Source: Halomonas chromatireducens (GTDB lineage: Bacteria; Pseudomonadota; Gammaproteobacteria; Pseudomonadales; Halomonadaceae). From it: 64,000 bases of DNA. How positions within the stretch are numbered: position 1 is the first letter of the stretch; each line of letters starts with the position of its first letter. The stretch covers positions 2,392,931-2,456,930 of the forward strand of contig NZ_CP014226.1 of NCBI RefSeq assembly GCF_001545155.1, in the 5' to 3' direction. The notes below the pieces were generated by a model, which was not told where the DNA came from, ran no database searches, and was given only the letters and a program-made list of their open reading frames with translations. Positions 48,795-57,502 of the stretch are shown piece by piece. The translations under genes and the position numbers were made by a program.

Positions 48795-49223
48795 TCAACG
48801 CACGATCATCACCGATACCTTCGAGTGATGCACCACATGCTCGGCATTGGGACCGAGTACATAGTCGGCAAACTTGCGTTTGTTGTGGGACGCCATGACG
48901 ATCAGGTCCACCTCGAGTTTCTTTGCAGTCTTGACGATGGCCTCCCAGGGAGAACCATCGATGATCACCGACTGCACCTTGATATCTTCCGGCACGTGCT
49001 CCTGGATGAACGTATGCTGCGCATCCGAAATGGCCTCATGCGCTTTCTTGGCGAAGTCCTTGGGGAAATAGGAGCCAACCAGAGGCATGCGGTAGTCAGG
49101 CAGCACCGTCACTACATGCAGCGATGCCCCGAAAGTCCGACATAGTGTGACCGCCGTTGGCAAGGCTTTGACCCAGGAACTCTCCTCGTTGAGGTCCACC
49201 GACAACAATATCTTGCTGTACAT
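48795..49223 (-). CDS. Universal stress protein (UspA family)
   Basis: The 142-residue protein has the UspA fold: KILLSVDLNEESSW at the start, DLIVMASHNKRKFADYVLG and HHSKVSVMIVR at the end. The nucleotide-binding glycines are only partly typical (LGPNAEHVV). It lies 11 bases after the TRAP permease, like TeaD, which regulates the ectoine TRAP transporter TeaABC in Halomonas elongata. A regulatory role for this transporter is inference. AAGGAG precedes the ATG at 49223. Confidence 0.85.
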   Translation of the reverse strand: MYSKILLSVDLNEESSWVKALPTAVTLCRTFGASLHVVTVLPDYRMPLVGSYFPKDFAKKAHEAISDAQHTFIQEHVPEDIKVQSVIIDGSPWEAIVKTAKKLEVDLIVMASHNKRKFADYVLGPNAEHVVHHSKVSVMIVR

Positions 49224-49234
49224 GATCATCTCCT

Positions 49235-51832
49235 TCAGGCGGTGGCTGTCGAAGCCGGCTGTTGGTTACGCCGACGCCGCTGCAGCAGCACCACCAGGCC
49301 AAATACCAGGAAGCCCGGTATCCACATCCACTCTTTCGCCCAACGATCTACCGGGGCCGATACCTCGATGATCTCCTGATCGAAGTCGAAGCCCAGGTCG
49401 GCGGCCAGGCTGCCGAACTCGACGAAGTCCACCATGGCCTGATCACCATCTACCCAGAGCTCCATGCCAAGTTCTTGCATGCGCTCCTCGGCCGTTTCAC
49501 CGCGCGGCACCGGCACCAGAATATAGGTGGTCAAGGGATCGCCGAAGGCATCTTCACCGGCGATTTGCACACGCAGGTTGCTGCCGTCGTCGACCTCACC
49601 CAATGCCTCGACAAACTGTGCCGGCGGCACGGACTGGTAGGGGTCGTGGATCCTGTCCATCCAGAACCCTGGGCGGAACAGGGTGAATGCCACCAGCAAC
49701 AACAGGATGCTCTCGTACCAGCGGTTACGGGCGATCATGAAACCCTGGGTCCCGGCGGCAAAGATCAGCATCGCAATGGTGGCGATGATAAAGATCACGA
49801 TCCCCTGTAGCCAGCCGACATCGATCAGCAGCAGGTCGGTATTGAAGATGAACAGGAACGGCAGGGCCGCGGTGCGCAGGCTATAGTAGAAGGCCTGAAA
49901 ACCGGTACGCAGGGGATCACCACCAGAGACCGCCGCTGCCGCAAAGGACGCCAAGCCTACCGGTGGCGTCACATCGGCCATGATCCCGAAGTAAAAGACA
50001 AACAGATGCACGGCGATCAGCGGCACGATCAGGCCACTCTGCTGCCCAAGGGTCACGATCACCGGCGCCAACAGCGCCGACACCACGATGTAGTTGGCCG
50101 TGGTGGGCAGCCCCATGCCAAGAATCAGGCTGAGCACCGCGGTCAGCAACAGGATCAGCATCAGGTTGCCCATGGAGAGAATCTCCACCACATCGGCCAG
50201 CACCAGACCGACGCCGGTCTGGGAGACGGCCCCCACGATGATCCCCGCTGCCGCGGTGGCGATACCGATACCAATCATATTGCGGGCACCGGTCACCAGG
50301 CCGTCCCACAGGTCCATGAAGCCTTCCTTGATATCCGCGGCAAGCTTGCTGCGCTGGCGGAATACCGCAATGATCGGACGCTGGGTAACGATGATGAATA
50401 TCATGAACACCGTGGCCCAGAAAGCCGACAGCCCAGGCGACAGGCGCTCGACCATCAGACACCAGACCAGCACGATCACCGGCAGGATATAGTGCAGCCC
50501 GACCATCACCGTGGGCCGAGTCTGGGGAAGAATAAGCACCTTGGAGCTGGGATCGTCGAGCTCCAGCTCGGGATACCGGGCACCTAGCTTCAGCAGAACG
50601 ACATAGACGACTGTCAGGCCAACGGCTATCACCCAGGGCGTTGCATCACCGAGTACCGGTTTTAGCCAGCCCAACCCGTAATAGACCGCAAAGGAGAGTG
50701 CCATCAGCAGGAGCAGGCCGGTCAGAAAGCCGAGCACCTTGTTGAGGAAGGGTCGCGCCGGATTACTGGTGGGCAGGCCCTGCATATTGGCCTTGAGCGC
50801 CTCGAGATGGACGATATAGACCAGCGCGATATAGGAGATCAGGGCCGGCAGGAAGGCATGCTTGATGACCTCGACATAGGAAATCCCGACGTACTCCACC
50901 ATCAGGAAAGCCGCAGCCCCCATCACCGGCGGCATGATCTGGCCATTCACGGAGGAGGAGACCTCAACGGCACCCGCCTTCTCGGGAGAAAACCCGACCC
51001 GCTTCATCATCGGAATAGTGAAGGTGCCGGTGGTGACGACATTAGCAATCGATGAGCCGGAGATCAGCCCGGTCATGCCCGATGCCACTACCGCCGCCTT
51101 GGCCGGGCCGCCCTTGTAGTGACCCAGCAGCGAGAATGCCACCTTGATGAAGTAGTTGCCGGCACCGGCCTTGTCGAGCAGCGCACCGAACAGCACAAAA
51201 AGAAACACGAAGCTCGTCGATACCCCAAGAGCGATACCGAAGACCCCCTGGGTGGTCAGCCACTGGTGGTTGACCAGGCTCTGGAAGGTAACGCCACGGT
51301 GGGCCAGGATGCCCGGCATATAGGGGCCAAACAGCGAATAGAGGATAAAGACCGAGGCCACGATCATCAGCGGAGGCCCCAGCGCTCGGCGTGTCGCCTC
51401 CAGCAGCATCAGGATCCCCACCACGCCAACAATGACATCTTGAGTAATCGGCGCCCCGGGACGATCAGAGAGCTCGGCATAGAAGAGGAAGATGTAGCCG
51501 GCACAGAATGCACCCACCAGAGCGAACAGCCAATCCTGAATCGGAATACGATCCCGTGGCGAACGCTTCAATGCCGGGTATGCCATGAATGCCAGGAAGA
51601 TGGCAAAAGAGAGATGAATGGAGCGCGCCTCAGTGGCATTGAAGACGCCGAAGCGGAACATGTAAGGCAACGGCGAGGCGATCCAAAGCTGAAACAGCGA
51701 CCAGGCGGCCGCAATGCTGACCAGCAGCTTTCCCGGCACCCCTAACGGCTTGCGCGCGCCTGAATCACTCGAGGCAACCATATCCTCAAGGTCAGCGTCA
51801 GGCGCTCGGGAGGTATTGTTTTCGTCAGTCAT
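49235..51832 (-). CDS. TRAP transporter fused permease (DctQ-DctM type)
   Basis: The 865-residue membrane protein joins the small (4TM) and large (12TM) TRAP membrane subunits in one chain, as is usual for TAXI-type TRAP systems. SGSSIANVVTTGTF, a DctM-like motif, and GMGLPTTANYIVVSALLAPV are visible. It moves its substrate with sodium using the binding protein encoded upstream. There is a roughly 160-base gap to that gene with a hairpin. The C-terminal 100 residues are unusual and soluble-looking, perhaps an extra domain. Confidence 0.9.
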   Translation of the reverse strand: MTDENNTSRAPDADLEDMVASSDSGARKPLGVPGKLLVSIAAAWSLFQLWIASPLPYMFRFGVFNATEARSIHLSFAIFLAFMAYPALKRSPRDRIPIQDWLFALVGAFCAGYIFLFYAELSDRPGAPITQDVIVGVVGILMLLEATRRALGPPLMIVASVFILYSLFGPYMPGILAHRGVTFQSLVNHQWLTTQGVFGIALGVSTSFVFLFVLFGALLDKAGAGNYFIKVAFSLLGHYKGGPAKAAVVASGMTGLISGSSIANVVTTGTFTIPMMKRVGFSPEKAGAVEVSSSVNGQIMPPVMGAAAFLMVEYVGISYVEVIKHAFLPALISYIALVYIVHLEALKANMQGLPTSNPARPFLNKVLGFLTGLLLLMALSFAVYYGLGWLKPVLGDATPWVIAVGLTVVYVVLLKLGARYPELELDDPSSKVLILPQTRPTVMVGLHYILPVIVLVWCLMVERLSPGLSAFWATVFMIFIIVTQRPIIAVFRQRSKLAADIKEGFMDLWDGLVTGARNMIGIGIATAAAGIIVGAVSQTGVGLVLADVVEILSMGNLMLILLLTAVLSLILGMGLPTTANYIVVSALLAPVIVTLGQQSGLIVPLIAVHLFVFYFGIMADVTPPVGLASFAAAAVSGGDPLRTGFQAFYYSLRTAALPFLFIFNTDLLLIDVGWLQGIVIFIIATIAMLIFAAGTQGFMIARNRWYESILLLLVAFTLFRPGFWMDRIHDPYQSVPPAQFVEALGEVDDGSNLRVQIAGEDAFGDPLTTYILVPVPRGETAEERMQELGMELWVDGDQAMVDFVEFGSLAADLGFDFDQEIIEVSAPVDRWAKEWMWIPGFLVFGLVVLLQRRRRNQQPASTATA

Positions 51833-51924
51833 ATGTTGCCCTATCCACTGTCGATTGACGTGCAGCTCGCTGCTTCTGAACCGTCATCACGGTGCTGTAA
51901 CTCTATCAAGCCGTTCTTGAAACA

Positions 51925-51956
51925 GATGCGCGGACCCCCTCGGGTGTCCGCGCATC
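51925..51956 (-). promoter_or_regulatory. Intercistronic hairpin between binding protein and permease
   Basis: GATGCGCGGAC and its perfect complement form an 11-bp stem with a 10-base loop. It is placed to protect or attenuate the mRNA so that more binding protein than permease is made, as is usual in TRAP operons. Confidence 0.6.
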
Positions 51957-51989
51957 ATTCACCGGAGGGCCAGGCCCTCTGTCAGTCGT

Positions 51990-52970
51990 TTACTCAATCC
52001 AGCCACGCTCGCGGTAGTAGCGAGCCGCACCGTCATGCAGCGGTGCAGTCAGGCCATCGGAGATCATGTCCTCCTCATTGAGGTTCTCGAAGGCAGGATG
52101 CAGGCGCTTGAAGCGGTCGAAGTTCTCGAAAACCGCCTTGACCGTCTCATAGATCACGTCTTCGTCTACGGCTGTGGAGCTGACGAAAGTGGCTGCCACA
52201 CCGAAGGTCTCGACATCCTCGTCATTGCCCCGATAGAGGCCACCCGGAATCACGGAGCGGGTGTAGTAGGGATAGTCATCGATGAGGCTATCAATCTCGT
52301 CACCGGTTACCGGGATGATGCGCGCATCGATCGTGGTGGTGGCTTCCTGAATGGAGCCATTGGGGTGGCCCACTACATAGACCATGGCGTCGATATTGTT
52401 ATCGGAGAGCGCCGCAGCCTGCTCGGCAGCATCCAGCTGTGAGGCCAGCGAGAAGGTATCGGTATCCCAGCCCATGACATCCATCACCACGTTCATGGTA
52501 TTACGCTGGCCAGAACCGGGGTTGCCGATATTGACGCGCTTGCCCGGAAAGTCGCTGAAATGCTCGATGCCGGAATCGGCCCGTGCGACCACGGTCAGCG
52601 GCTCGCCGTGCATGGTGAACACGGCACGCATGTCGTCCCAGGCGCCGTCGGATTCGAAATTGGCCTCGCCATGATAGGCGCGATACTGAACGTCGGACTG
52701 CACGACACCCATATCGAGATCGCCGGACTTCATGCCGTTGACGTTGGCCACGGAACCACCGGTAGACGGGGCATTGCAGCGGATGTTGTGCTCGTCACTG
52801 CCACGGTTGACCATGCGGCAGACGGACTGACCCACGACATAGTAGACCCCGGTCTGTCCACCGGTGCCGATGGTGATGAAGCGATCCTGAGCGACGGCAG
52901 GCGACGAGAACAGGGCCGCACCCAGTAGAGCCCCGGAGAAGGCAGCCGCAGAAAATGCATGGCGTTTCAT
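51990..52970 (-). CDS. TAXI family TRAP substrate-binding protein
   Basis: The 326-residue protein has a signal peptide (AALFSSPAVAQ) and the TAXI start FITIGTGGQTGVYYVVG, then PSTGGSVANVNGMKSGDLDM. TAXI proteins deliver substrates such as glutamate or dicarboxylates to a fused permease. The exact substrate here is unknown. GAGGTG before 52970 supports the start. It is the first gene of the operon with the permease and the stress protein. Confidence 0.88.
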   Translation of the reverse strand: MKRHAFSAAAFSGALLGAALFSSPAVAQDRFITIGTGGQTGVYYVVGQSVCRMVNRGSDEHNIRCNAPSTGGSVANVNGMKSGDLDMGVVQSDVQYRAYHGEANFESDGAWDDMRAVFTMHGEPLTVVARADSGIEHFSDFPGKRVNIGNPGSGQRNTMNVVMDVMGWDTDTFSLASQLDAAEQAAALSDNNIDAMVYVVGHPNGSIQEATTTIDARIIPVTGDEIDSLIDDYPYYTRSVIPGGLYRGNDEDVETFGVAATFVSSTAVDEDVIYETVKAVFENFDRFKRLHPAFENLNEEDMISDGLTAPLHDGAARYYRERGWIE

Positions 52971-53204
52971 GAACACACCTCTTGATGTTATTGGCAAGCT
53001 GACATTGCTGAAGCAAGGTCCCTGGCAGCCGATTGGCTGGCTAGCGGTCTCTGCCGCTCCCCTCTACTTTAGCGAAAAACAACAGCTCGATGGGGTCTTT
53101 TTGCACACTCCTAATGTTAGCCCTCATAAACGTTTAGTGTGCGTTAATTTTCTATGCAGACACAATCTATCGAGCACCCTGCAGCGCTGCTCAGCCAATG
53201 CGTA

Positions 53205-54593
53205 TCAAGATGCCTTCATGATCAGCGCCTGCTTCTCGTCTTTCATCGCAGTAAACTCGGCCTCGTAGAAGAACTCGCGCTCGCCCAGCGCAGGCTCCAG
53301 ATGGTTGAGCCAGGTTGCTTCCTCGTCGTACTTGGCGAAGAACGGCCGCTGCACCCAGTCGCTGTCACGGCCCTGGATGAAACGCAGCACGAAGACCTTC
53401 TCGCCGTGGATCTCGGTGACCCCCTGGATCTCCACCTTGCCCGGATCGGCGGACATCGACGGCCCGCGGGCAGTGCGCGCCAGGCCCGGCACCTGTTTCA
53501 TCGCCTCGCGATAGATCTCCCAGGCACGCACCAGCGGCACCTCGAAGTAGTGGCGGGCACCGGTGTCGCGCTCGACGAACATGTAGTAGGGAATCATCCC
53601 CAGCCGCACCTGGGTGGTCCACATCCTGGCCCACTGGTCGGCATCGTCGTTGATGTGCTTGAGCAGCGGCGCCTGGGTGCGAATCTCGGCACCGGTGGCA
53701 CGGATACGCCGGATCGCCTCGCGGCAGATGGGGGTATCCATCTCCTTCCAGTGGTTGAAGTGCGCCATGAAGGCGACATGCTTGCCGGCGGCGGTCAACT
53801 CGCGGAACAGCTCGAGGATATCCTCGGCGTCCGGGTCGGTAACGAAGCGATAGGGCCAGAAGGTCAGGCTCTTGGTGCCGATGCGAATGTCCTGCACATG
53901 GTCCAGCTCCGGCGCCATCAGCCCCTCCAGGTACTGGCGCAGGTGCTTGGCCTTCATCACCATGGGGTCGCCGCCGGTCATCAGCAGGTCGGTGACCTCG
54001 GTGTGCTCGGCCAGGTAGCGATGCAGGGAACCGGCCTCGCTGGAGGCGAACTTGAGCTCCTTGTCGCCGACGAACTGCGCCCAGCGGAAGCAGAAGGTGC
54101 AGTAGCTGTGACATACCTGGCCCTGGCTGGGGAAGAAAAGCACCGTCTCGCGATACTTGTGCTGCATGCCAGGCAGCGGCTCACCGTCGAGCAGCGGCAG
54201 GTTGAGGTCCATCTGCCCCGCCGGGTGCGGATTGAGTTCGCCACGCACTCGCTCGATGACCGGCTTCAGCTCTGCCGCATCGGCACCACGACGAACCAGC
54301 TCGGCCACCTCGTCGAAGTGTTCCGGCTTGAGCATCCCACGCTGGGGGAAGGTGAGCTGAAAGACCGGGTCCTCGGGGACATTGGTCCAGTCGATCAGTT
54401 CATCGATGACGTACTCGTTGACGCGAAACGGCAGCACCTGGCTGACAACCCGCATGTCGAAACGCAGGTTTTCAGGCAGACTCTGGATCGCCTCGATCTT
54501 GTCCAGCTGTCGATGGGTATAAACCTTGAACTGACGGGCCTCGAACGCTTCTGCACGCGGGTCGCCGAGATTGATCTTGACTCGCTGGTTCAT
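53205..54593 (-). CDS. KamA-like radical SAM protein (lysine 2,3-aminomutase family)
   Basis: The 462-residue protein has the radical SAM cluster motif CHSYCTFCF (Cys161, 165, 168) and a GGDPMVMK motif for S-adenosylmethionine binding. MSADPGKVEI near residue 390 may hold the PLP-binding lysine. Lysine 2,3-aminomutase makes beta-lysine; EpmB, a relative, modifies EF-P and is shorter (about 340). The cluster sequence is not exactly that of either, so the substrate is unknown. It is divergent from a macro-domain gene. Confidence 0.75.
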   Translation of the reverse strand: MNQRVKINLGDPRAEAFEARQFKVYTHRQLDKIEAIQSLPENLRFDMRVVSQVLPFRVNEYVIDELIDWTNVPEDPVFQLTFPQRGMLKPEHFDEVAELVRRGADAAELKPVIERVRGELNPHPAGQMDLNLPLLDGEPLPGMQHKYRETVLFFPSQGQVCHSYCTFCFRWAQFVGDKELKFASSEAGSLHRYLAEHTEVTDLLMTGGDPMVMKAKHLRQYLEGLMAPELDHVQDIRIGTKSLTFWPYRFVTDPDAEDILELFRELTAAGKHVAFMAHFNHWKEMDTPICREAIRRIRATGAEIRTQAPLLKHINDDADQWARMWTTQVRLGMIPYYMFVERDTGARHYFEVPLVRAWEIYREAMKQVPGLARTARGPSMSADPGKVEIQGVTEIHGEKVFVLRFIQGRDSDWVQRPFFAKYDEEATWLNHLEPALGEREFFYEAEFTAMKDEKQALIMKAS

Positions 54594-54722
54594 AGTCTCC
54601 TCCTATTGTCGTGGGCCATGGCCGCGAAACCTGCCCTGCGGCGCAAGCACGCCGTATCGCCGACCCAAGGTCGCGAGCCGTGGCTTTTTTTGGGAGCACA
54701 TTGGTACCGTCTAGGCAGGCAA

Positions 54723-54750
54723 GTTGCAAGTTTTTGCTTCTATTTGCAAC
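54723..54750. promoter_or_regulatory. Inverted repeat between KamA-like and macro-domain genes
   Basis: GTTGCAA (54723-54729) and TTGCAAC (54744-54750) form a palindromic pair around a T-rich centre, within the 350-base divergent gap. It could be an operator. The rest of 54594-54943 holds no gene I can recognise. Confidence 0.35.
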
Positions 54751-54943
54751 GAATGTCACGCCAAATGGCATAAAATGCAACGATCCGTTCTTATCAAGCC
54801 CGCACCGATGAGGACACCTACCAAGCGCCCAACAAGTCGTTGCAGGCACAGCGCCATCACCTCAAGACCTTCCATTCCAGCCAGTAAGCTTGAATCAGCC
54901 TGCACATAGCCTCCAAACTGACAGAATTATGGCCAGGAGAGCG

Positions 54944-55474
54944 ATGATGATTTCGTCAGCCCGCGTGGAATGCCTGCAAGGCAATATCGTTCTGCAAGAG
55001 GATATTGGCATCGTGGTGAACGCCGCCAATGCCGAATTGCGCCCTGGAGGGGGTGTCGCCGGGGCCCTGCATCGTGCCGCCGGCCCAGAGCTGGACAAGG
55101 CGTGCCGGCCGCTGGCGCCCATTGCACCGGGGCAGGCAGTGATTACCGACGCCTTCGAACTGCCCAACCAATATGTGATCCACTGCCTTGGGCCTGTCTA
55201 TGGCGTCGACTCTCCCGCCGATGAGCTGCTTGCCGCCTGTTACTACAATGCGCTGCGGCTCGCTCAATGGGAGGAGGTGGATTCCATCGCCTTTCCATCG
55301 ATTTCGACCGGCGCCTTCCGCTATCCGACCACCGAAGCCGCTCGCATCGCCCTATCCACCGTGATCCAGCATCTGCCCGAGTTCCCCCGGATCGAACGCG
55401 TTCGCTTCGTGCTGTTCGACACAGCAACCAGCGAGCTGTATCAGCGTACGCTGGCTTCATTCAACGAGGCCTAG
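54944..55474 (+). CDS. Macro-domain O-acetyl-ADP-ribose deacetylase
   Basis: The roughly 176-residue protein is a MacroD-type macro domain: VECLQGNIVLQ, then NAANAELRPGGGVAGALH, YVIHCLGPVYG and FPSISTGAFRYP. Such enzymes remove ADP-ribose modifications or hydrolyse O-acetyl-ADP-ribose. AGGAGAGCG precedes the ATG at 54944. It is divergent from the KamA-like gene and stands alone. The physiological target is unknown. Confidence 0.88.
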   Translation: MMISSARVECLQGNIVLQEDIGIVVNAANAELRPGGGVAGALHRAAGPELDKACRPLAPIAPGQAVITDAFELPNQYVIHCLGPVYGVDSPADELLAACYYNALRLAQWEEVDSIAFPSISTGAFRYPTTEAARIALSTVIQHLPEFPRIERVRFVLFDTATSELYQRTLASFNEA

Positions 55475-55513
55475 ATAGCTACTCCGCGATGCATGACGAT
55501 CGGAATCCAGCCT

Positions 55514-55675
55514 GGAGCCTGTCGGATTTGACCGATCGTCACGAGAGATTTGGATTTCGAAACAAGTTTATCGATCTGATGAGGCGAATAGCCCGCTATT
55601 TAACGAATCAGATCGAATGAAATTGGCCGAAAGACCGGATCTCGCAGTAGGTCAGCGTTAAGTCCGACAGGCTCC
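55514..55675. mobile_element. MITE-like element ending at the dctM stop codon
   Basis: GGAGCCTGTCGGATTTGAC at the left and its near complement at the right (differences at two bases) bound a 162-bp core with an internal hairpin (TCGATCTGAT/ATCAGATCGA). It contains no gene. No clear target duplication is visible. The right end overlaps the stop codon of dctM. It looks like a miniature transposable element of an unidentified family. Confidence 0.5.
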
Positions 55676-56979
55676 TAGACGTTGTAGCCCAGCACACCGG
55701 GCAACCAGAGGGCGATCTGGGGAAAGATCGCTACCAGCGCCAGGGCGCTGGCCATGGCCAGCACGAACAGCAGCGCCCAGCCCACCGTCTGCTCCAGGCG
55801 GATCTTGGCGATATTGGTTGTCACCATCAGGTTGACCGCCACCGGCGGTGTGAACTGTCCGATGGCGATGTTCATCGCCAGCAGGATGCCGAACCACACT
55901 GGATTCCAGCCAAAGTGCTGCATTACCGGGATGAGGATCGGCATCATGATGAGATAGATGGAGATGGCATCGAGCAGCATGCCGGCCACCAGCACCGCCA
56001 GCATGATCAGGATCAGCAGCAGTACGCCGCTGTCGGAAAGGCCGATGATCCACTCCGCCAGATGACGGAAGGTGCCCAGCATGGTGCCGGCCCAGGCAAA
56101 GATCCCGGCCAGGGCGATGATCAGCATCACCACACCCGAGATCACCGCTGCCTCGCCGAGCAGCGTCCAGAGGTCGCGCAGCCGGAGCTCACGGGTGAGG
56201 AACAGCCCAACCAGGGCGCCGTAGGCCACGGCCACCACGGCGGCCTCGGTGGGGGTGAACAATCCCGAACGCAGGCCGCCAAGAATGAGCACCGGGGCGA
56301 ACAGCGCCGGCAGTGCCTGCTTGAAGCTCTCCCCGATCTTCGGCGGCTCGGCGCCTTCCACCGGCGCGCCCCCCTCCCAACCATAGCGCTTCGATACCAG
56401 CAGCGCCGGTACCAGCAGCGCCAGCCCGGCCAGGATGCCGGGGAACAGGCCGGCGGCAAACAGTGCACGCAGGTCGACACCCGGCACAACGATGGAGTAG
56501 AGAATCAGCGCCACCGAGGGCGGAATCAGGATGGCCGTGGAAGCCGACGCCGCGATCAGCGTTGCCGAAAAGGGCTTGGGATAGCCCGCCTTGGTCATGC
56601 TGGGGAGCATCACCATGGCCACGGCGGCGGCGTCCGCCGGACCAGAGCCGCTCATTCCCCCCATGATCATGCAGACCAGCACCGCCACCAGCGCCAGCCC
56701 ACCGTGGCGGGGCCCGATCAGCGCCTGGGCGAAGCGTACCAGCCTCAGCGCCACACCGGCGCGTTCGAAGATCAATCCCGTCATGATGAACAGCGGGATG
56801 GCGATCAGCGGATACTTGGCGATGCTGTTGTAGGTGTTGGTGCCAAGGGTGGCCAGCATCTCGGGGGAAAGCCCGGCCATGATGCCAACGGCACCGGCCA
56901 GCGCCAGCGAGAAAGCCACCGGCACGCCGGCGATCAACAGTCCGGCAAAGGCCAGGATCATCCACAGGTCAGGGCTCAT
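55675..56979 (-). CDS. dctM: TRAP transporter large permease DctM
   Basis: The 434-residue membrane protein has about 12 helices and the DctM motifs PLFIMTGLIFERAGVA and GGMSGSGPADAAAVAMVM. It is the sodium-coupled transport channel. Its start overlaps the end of dctQ by 11 bases. It is downstream of the DctP binding protein in the order P-Q-M. The substrate is unknown. Confidence 0.92.
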   Translation of the reverse strand: MSPDLWMILAFAGLLIAGVPVAFSLALAGAVGIMAGLSPEMLATLGTNTYNSIAKYPLIAIPLFIMTGLIFERAGVALRLVRFAQALIGPRHGGLALVAVLVCMIMGGMSGSGPADAAAVAMVMLPSMTKAGYPKPFSATLIAASASTAILIPPSVALILYSIVVPGVDLRALFAAGLFPGILAGLALLVPALLVSKRYGWEGGAPVEGAEPPKIGESFKQALPALFAPVLILGGLRSGLFTPTEAAVVAVAYGALVGLFLTRELRLRDLWTLLGEAAVISGVVMLIIALAGIFAWAGTMLGTFRHLAEWIIGLSDSGVLLLILIMLAVLVAGMLLDAISIYLIMMPILIPVMQHFGWNPVWFGILLAMNIAIGQFTPPVAVNLMVTTNIAKIRLEQTVGWALLFVLAMASALALVAIFPQIALWLPGVLGYNV

Positions 56980-57448
56980 CCGCGAGCCTCCCGCTCAGGC
57001 GATCACGGGTCTGCTGCGTCAGGCGCACCAGCATGGCCGCCGACAGCAGCGGCAGCCAGGCCAGATACCACCACTGCGGCAGGCCGAGACCTGGCGACAG
57101 CGACTGCCACTGATACTCTTCCCAGGTCAGCTTGCCGCCGAACCAGGTGATCAGCCCCAGCACGAGGGCGCCACATAGCCACTGGAAGAGGATCAGCGCC
57201 TTGCGCGGACCTGCCGGCAAGGCACGCTCCAGCAGACCGATACGAATATGGCCGTTACGCCGCAGTGCCACCGAGGCCCCCGCGAAGGTCAGCACCACCA
57301 GCAGAAACACCGAGAACTCCTCGGTGAAAGCCAGGGAACCACCTGTGACGTAGCGCGTGATGACATTACCCAGGCTGATCAGCGAGATGACCGCCAGCGC
57401 CAGGGAGCCCAGCCAGCGTTCCGGCCGGGCATCGGGAGAGAATTTCAT
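56969..57448 (-). CDS. dctQ: TRAP transporter small permease DctQ
   Basis: The 159-residue protein has four hydrophobic helices with ITRYVTGGSLAFTEEFSVFL and NGHIRIGLLERALP, the DctQ pattern. It anchors and supports DctM. A hairpin lies between it and the binding protein gene upstream, so that fewer permease than binding protein molecules are made. Confidence 0.9.
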   Translation of the reverse strand: MKFSPDARPERWLGSLALAVISLISLGNVITRYVTGGSLAFTEEFSVFLLVVLTFAGASVALRRNGHIRIGLLERALPAGPRKALILFQWLCGALVLGLITWFGGKLTWEEYQWQSLSPGLGLPQWWYLAWLPLLSAAMLVRLTQQTRDRLSGRLADEP

Positions 57449-57466
57449 GCAAGCCTCGCGAAGAGC

Positions 57467-57493
57467 GGACCGGCACCGTGAAGGGGCCGGTCC
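57467..57493 (-). promoter_or_regulatory. Intercistronic hairpin between dctP and dctQ
   Basis: GGACCGG and CCGGTCC form a 7-bp stem with a 13-base loop just after dctP. It probably limits read-through or stabilises dctP mRNA. The stem is short, so the call is tentative. Confidence 0.4.
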
Positions 57494-57502
57494 TAGCCGG
57501 GA

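Noticed and set aside
48795..52970. teaABCD ectoine transporter
   Set aside because: The binding protein is of TAXI type and the permease is a single fused chain, unlike the DctPQM-type TeaABC.
53205..54593. EpmB (EF-P lysine aminomutase)
   Set aside because: The protein is about 120 residues longer and its cluster motif differs; no epmA or efp is nearby.
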